A stretch of 8,030 nucleotides of DNA from Candidatus Parcubacteria bacterium (lineage in GTDB: Bacteria; Patescibacteriota; Patescibacteriia; Patescibacteriales; UBA12075), in contig JAGLJW010000048.1 in assembly GCA_023142215.1 (NCBI GenBank), forward strand, positions 1 through 8,030, given 5' to 3'. Positions 6,566 through 8,030 of the stretch are shown in pieces. Below the pieces are notes generated by a model. It saw only the letters and a program-made list of their open reading frames with translations. It ran no database searches and was not told the origin of the DNA. Positions within the stretch are counted from its first letter, which is position 1. Every line of letters starts with the position of its first letter. A program made the position numbers and the translations under genes.

Positions 6566-6570
6566 ATGCT

Positions 6571-7053
6571 ATGAATGAAAAAATAATTTCTGTTAAAAAT
6601 GGTCAGTTGCATATAAATTATCCTGAAAAAATTTTTACAGTTTTAATTAATTATCACAAGATTGTAAGAAAAATGTTTAAAATTGGAAAATTTTATATGA
6701 CTGGTGGCGATGCTGTGTTCAAAAAACTTTTAGATTTTGGTAGTTCCGAAGCTAGAGTTGATATGAAAGTCATTAATTTTGGTAAATGTATTACATCCAT
6801 AAATGCTGTTAAAGAAATTCGTAATCAAGGATTTCGCTCAGCTATGGTAGGGGAATTGTTTGCTTTTTGTGAACAATATCCTAGAATATTAAAGACTGAT
6901 TTAATGGTAGCTTTAGGTTCATATCATTTTGGTGATGATCTTAGGCGTTATGTACATTATTTTGACAGTAATAACCTTGATGGCAAATTACAGTTATCTT
7001 GGTTTGATGATGATTGGAGCAAGAATCACTCATTTCTAGCTGTCGCAAATTAA
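6571..7053 (+). CDS. Small conserved protein with a lectin-like 'VALGS...FLAV' C-terminus
   Basis: The product has 160 residues from ATG 6571 and no signal peptide or TM, so it is probably cytosolic. Its order matches a small-protein family I recall as frequent and often multicopy in Patescibacteria: an N-terminal 'Y-x-x-x-V-x-x-M-x-x-x-GK' stretch (28-40), a 'V-x-x-FG-x-x-x-(S/T)' segment (67-76), 'AVKEIRNQGFR' and 'ELFAFCEQYP' (79-104), VALGS (113-117), then a C-terminus with WFDDDW (144-149) and FLAV (155-158). In relatives the final part is highly variable between copies, like a C-type-lectin-fold ligand surface; the link is from memory. The usual basic ending (FLAVRK) is FLAVAN here. It follows the dockerin gene by 20 bases with its own strong Shine-Dalgarno sequence, ahead of the operon terminator. 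Function unknown. Confidence 0.75.
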   Translation: MNEKIISVKNGQLHINYPEKIFTVLINYHKIVRKMFKIGKFYMTGGDAVFKKLLDFGSSEARVDMKVINFGKCITSINAVKEIRNQGFRSAMVGELFAFCEQYPRILKTDLMVALGSYHFGDDLRRYVHYFDSNNLDGKLQLSWFDDDWSKNHSFLAVAN

Positions 7054-7081
7054 CTATTCATTTTAGATCTTTTTAAATTTT

Positions 7082-7113
7082 ATCTCTGTCTTTTAGAAAA
7101 GACAGAGATTTTT
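7082..7113 (+). terminator. Strong intrinsic terminator ending the second surface operon
   Basis: ATCTCTGTCTTTT (7082-7094) and AAAAGACAGAGAT (7097-7109) are perfect complements. The innermost pairs open to give a loop, and a T-tract follows (7109-7113, then T-rich to 7119). It starts 28 bases after the stop at 7053. Confidence 0.88.
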
Positions 7114-7138
7114 ATTTTTATATGAAACATGTTATAAT
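7110..7138 (+). promoter_or_regulatory. Extended -10 promoter for the beta-propeller lipoprotein gene
   Basis: TATAAT (7133-7138) is preceded by TG at 7130-7131 with one base between. The -35 region 17 bases upstream is TTTTAT (7110-7115), identical to that of the 2263 gene and lying in the terminator T-tract. The expected leader is about 48 bases with no Shine-Dalgarno sequence. Confidence 0.6.
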
Positions 7139-7192
7139 AAAGGAAAATGAAAATTGTTTTTATTTTTTAATTTATATAATAACTAAAAATAT

Positions 7193-8030
7193 ATGAGAAA
7201 AAAAATTAATTTTATAGTGTTAATACTATTTATAACTTTCGTGTTTACGGGATGTTATTCTAAGGTTAGTAAAATTCATGTTGAACCTGTTCCTGGTGGT
7301 TTAGATTTGGATGCTGTTAAAACTGAATTACCAAAAGACTTGGTTAAGGAATTAGAGAAACAAAGTAATATAAAAAAATTTAAAAGTGCTGAAGAATTGA
7401 GTTTATTTTTAGAAGAAAATAATACAGTTGGTTTTGATTCTGGTCTTAATCGTAGTTATCAAGATACGAATGATATGGCGGTTATGACAGAATCTGTTAA
7501 GGGAATAGGAGCACCAATGATGACAACAAACTTAGGTTCAGCTGGTTTTGCTTTTGACGAAGGAGGATCTGATGATTTTTCTAAAACTAATGTTCAAGTT
7601 GAAGGAGTGGATGAAGCTGATATAATTAAAACTGATGGAAAATATATTTATGCTTTAGTGAAAAATGAATTATTTATTATTGATGCTTATCCAGCTGAAA
7701 AAGCTGAGATTATCACTAAAATAAAATTTAAAGATCGTCCGCAAGATATTTATATTAATGATAATAAATTAATAATATATGGACGAGATAATAGTTATCG
7801 TCAAAAGGAGTTATATAAGAAATTTATACGAAGAAATAGTTTTACATTTTTTAAGGTTTTTGATATAACTGATAAAGAAAATCCAAAACAAGTTCGTGAT
7901 TTAAATTTTGAAGGAAATTATAATAATTCTAGAATGATTGGGGATTATGTATATTTTATAACAACTAATCATAATTATAGATATTATGATAATGAACCTA
8001 TTTTGCCTAGAATTGTAAGTAACGAAAAAA
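7193..8030 (+). CDS. Beta-propeller lipoprotein, N-terminal part (cut by window end)
   Basis: From ATG 7193 the frame stays open to the window edge, giving 279 residues with no stop. A short basic start (MRKK) and hydrophobic stretch (5-19) end at a lipobox-like FTGC (18-21), so this is probably a lipoprotein with C21 lipidated. A low-complexity charged linker follows. The segment 132-153 (TNVQVEGVDEADIIKTDGKYIY) carries the hallmark of the secreted 'C-terminal beta-propeller' family (PF09826). Propeller blades then begin (LFIIDAYP at 160-167, KVFDITDKENPKQV at 221-234, SRMIGDYVYFIT at 246-257). Relatives are usually 600-700 residues, so more than half lies outside the window. Its own extended -10 promoter follows the preceding terminator, so it is a separate unit. 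Substrate and role are unknown. Confidence 0.9.
   Translation, partial: MRKKINFIVLILFITFVFTGCYSKVSKIHVEPVPGGLDLDAVKTELPKDLVKELEKQSNIKKFKSAEELSLFLEENNTVGFDSGLNRSYQDTNDMAVMTESVKGIGAPMMTTNLGSAGFAFDEGGSDDFSKTNVQVEGVDEADIIKTDGKYIYALVKNELFIIDAYPAEKAEIITKIKFKDRPQDIYINDNKLIIYGRDNSYRQKELYKKFIRRNSFTFFKVFDITDKENPKQVRDLNFEGNYNNSRMIGDYVYFITTNHNYRYYDNEPILPRIVSNEK

Noticed and set aside
1..8030. CRISPR arrays, tRNA or rRNA genes, insertion sequences.
   Set aside because: No regularly spaced repeats, cloverleaf-like or rRNA-like blocks, or transposase coding sequence were seen.

Overview
The window comes from a very AT-rich bacterial genome with every gene on the + strand. The best guess for the source is an uncultured Patescibacteria/CPR-type organism. 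The reasons are low GC, short intergenic gaps, mostly SD-less starts, secreted Cys-rich and dockerin proteins, and a small 'VALGS...FLAV' protein of a kind I associate with these genomes. This placement is inference; there is no rRNA or other marker. The standard code fits: about 2,100 codons contain no in-frame TGA except one terminal TGA, which is followed at once by TAA.

Layout. Positions 1-377 hold no convincing intact gene: two very short ORFs that may be one frameshifted gene (37-226), a short widespread intergenic repeat (254-283), and a good extended -10 promoter (314-342). A MacB/FtsX-type ABC transporter permease (378-1571) follows, then a small membrane-anchored protein (1607-2098). 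The 164-base gap after it carries DnaA-box-like nonamers and a promoter whose start region is an inverted repeat. Next is a large secreted Ig-like, cysteine-rich surface protein (2263-4023) closed by a palindromic terminator.

A second unit starts from a near-consensus promoter overlapped by a perfect 15-bp inverted repeat. It encodes a membrane-anchored beta-sandwich protein (4193-5257), a secreted Cys-repeat/Ig-like/dockerin protein (5294-6550) and a cytosolic small protein with the only strong SD in the window (6571-7053). It ends at a strong terminator whose T-tract runs into the next promoter. That promoter drives a beta-propeller lipoprotein (7193 to the edge, incomplete).

How the genes fit together: most of the window encodes envelope and surface products (a permease, two secreted multidomain proteins, a two-part membrane anchor, a lipoprotein), so it reads as a cell-surface locus. 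The points most worth following are the inverted repeats on the two surface-gene promoters, the DnaA-box-like cluster, and the possible diversity-generating-retroelement target character of the 6571-7053 protein.
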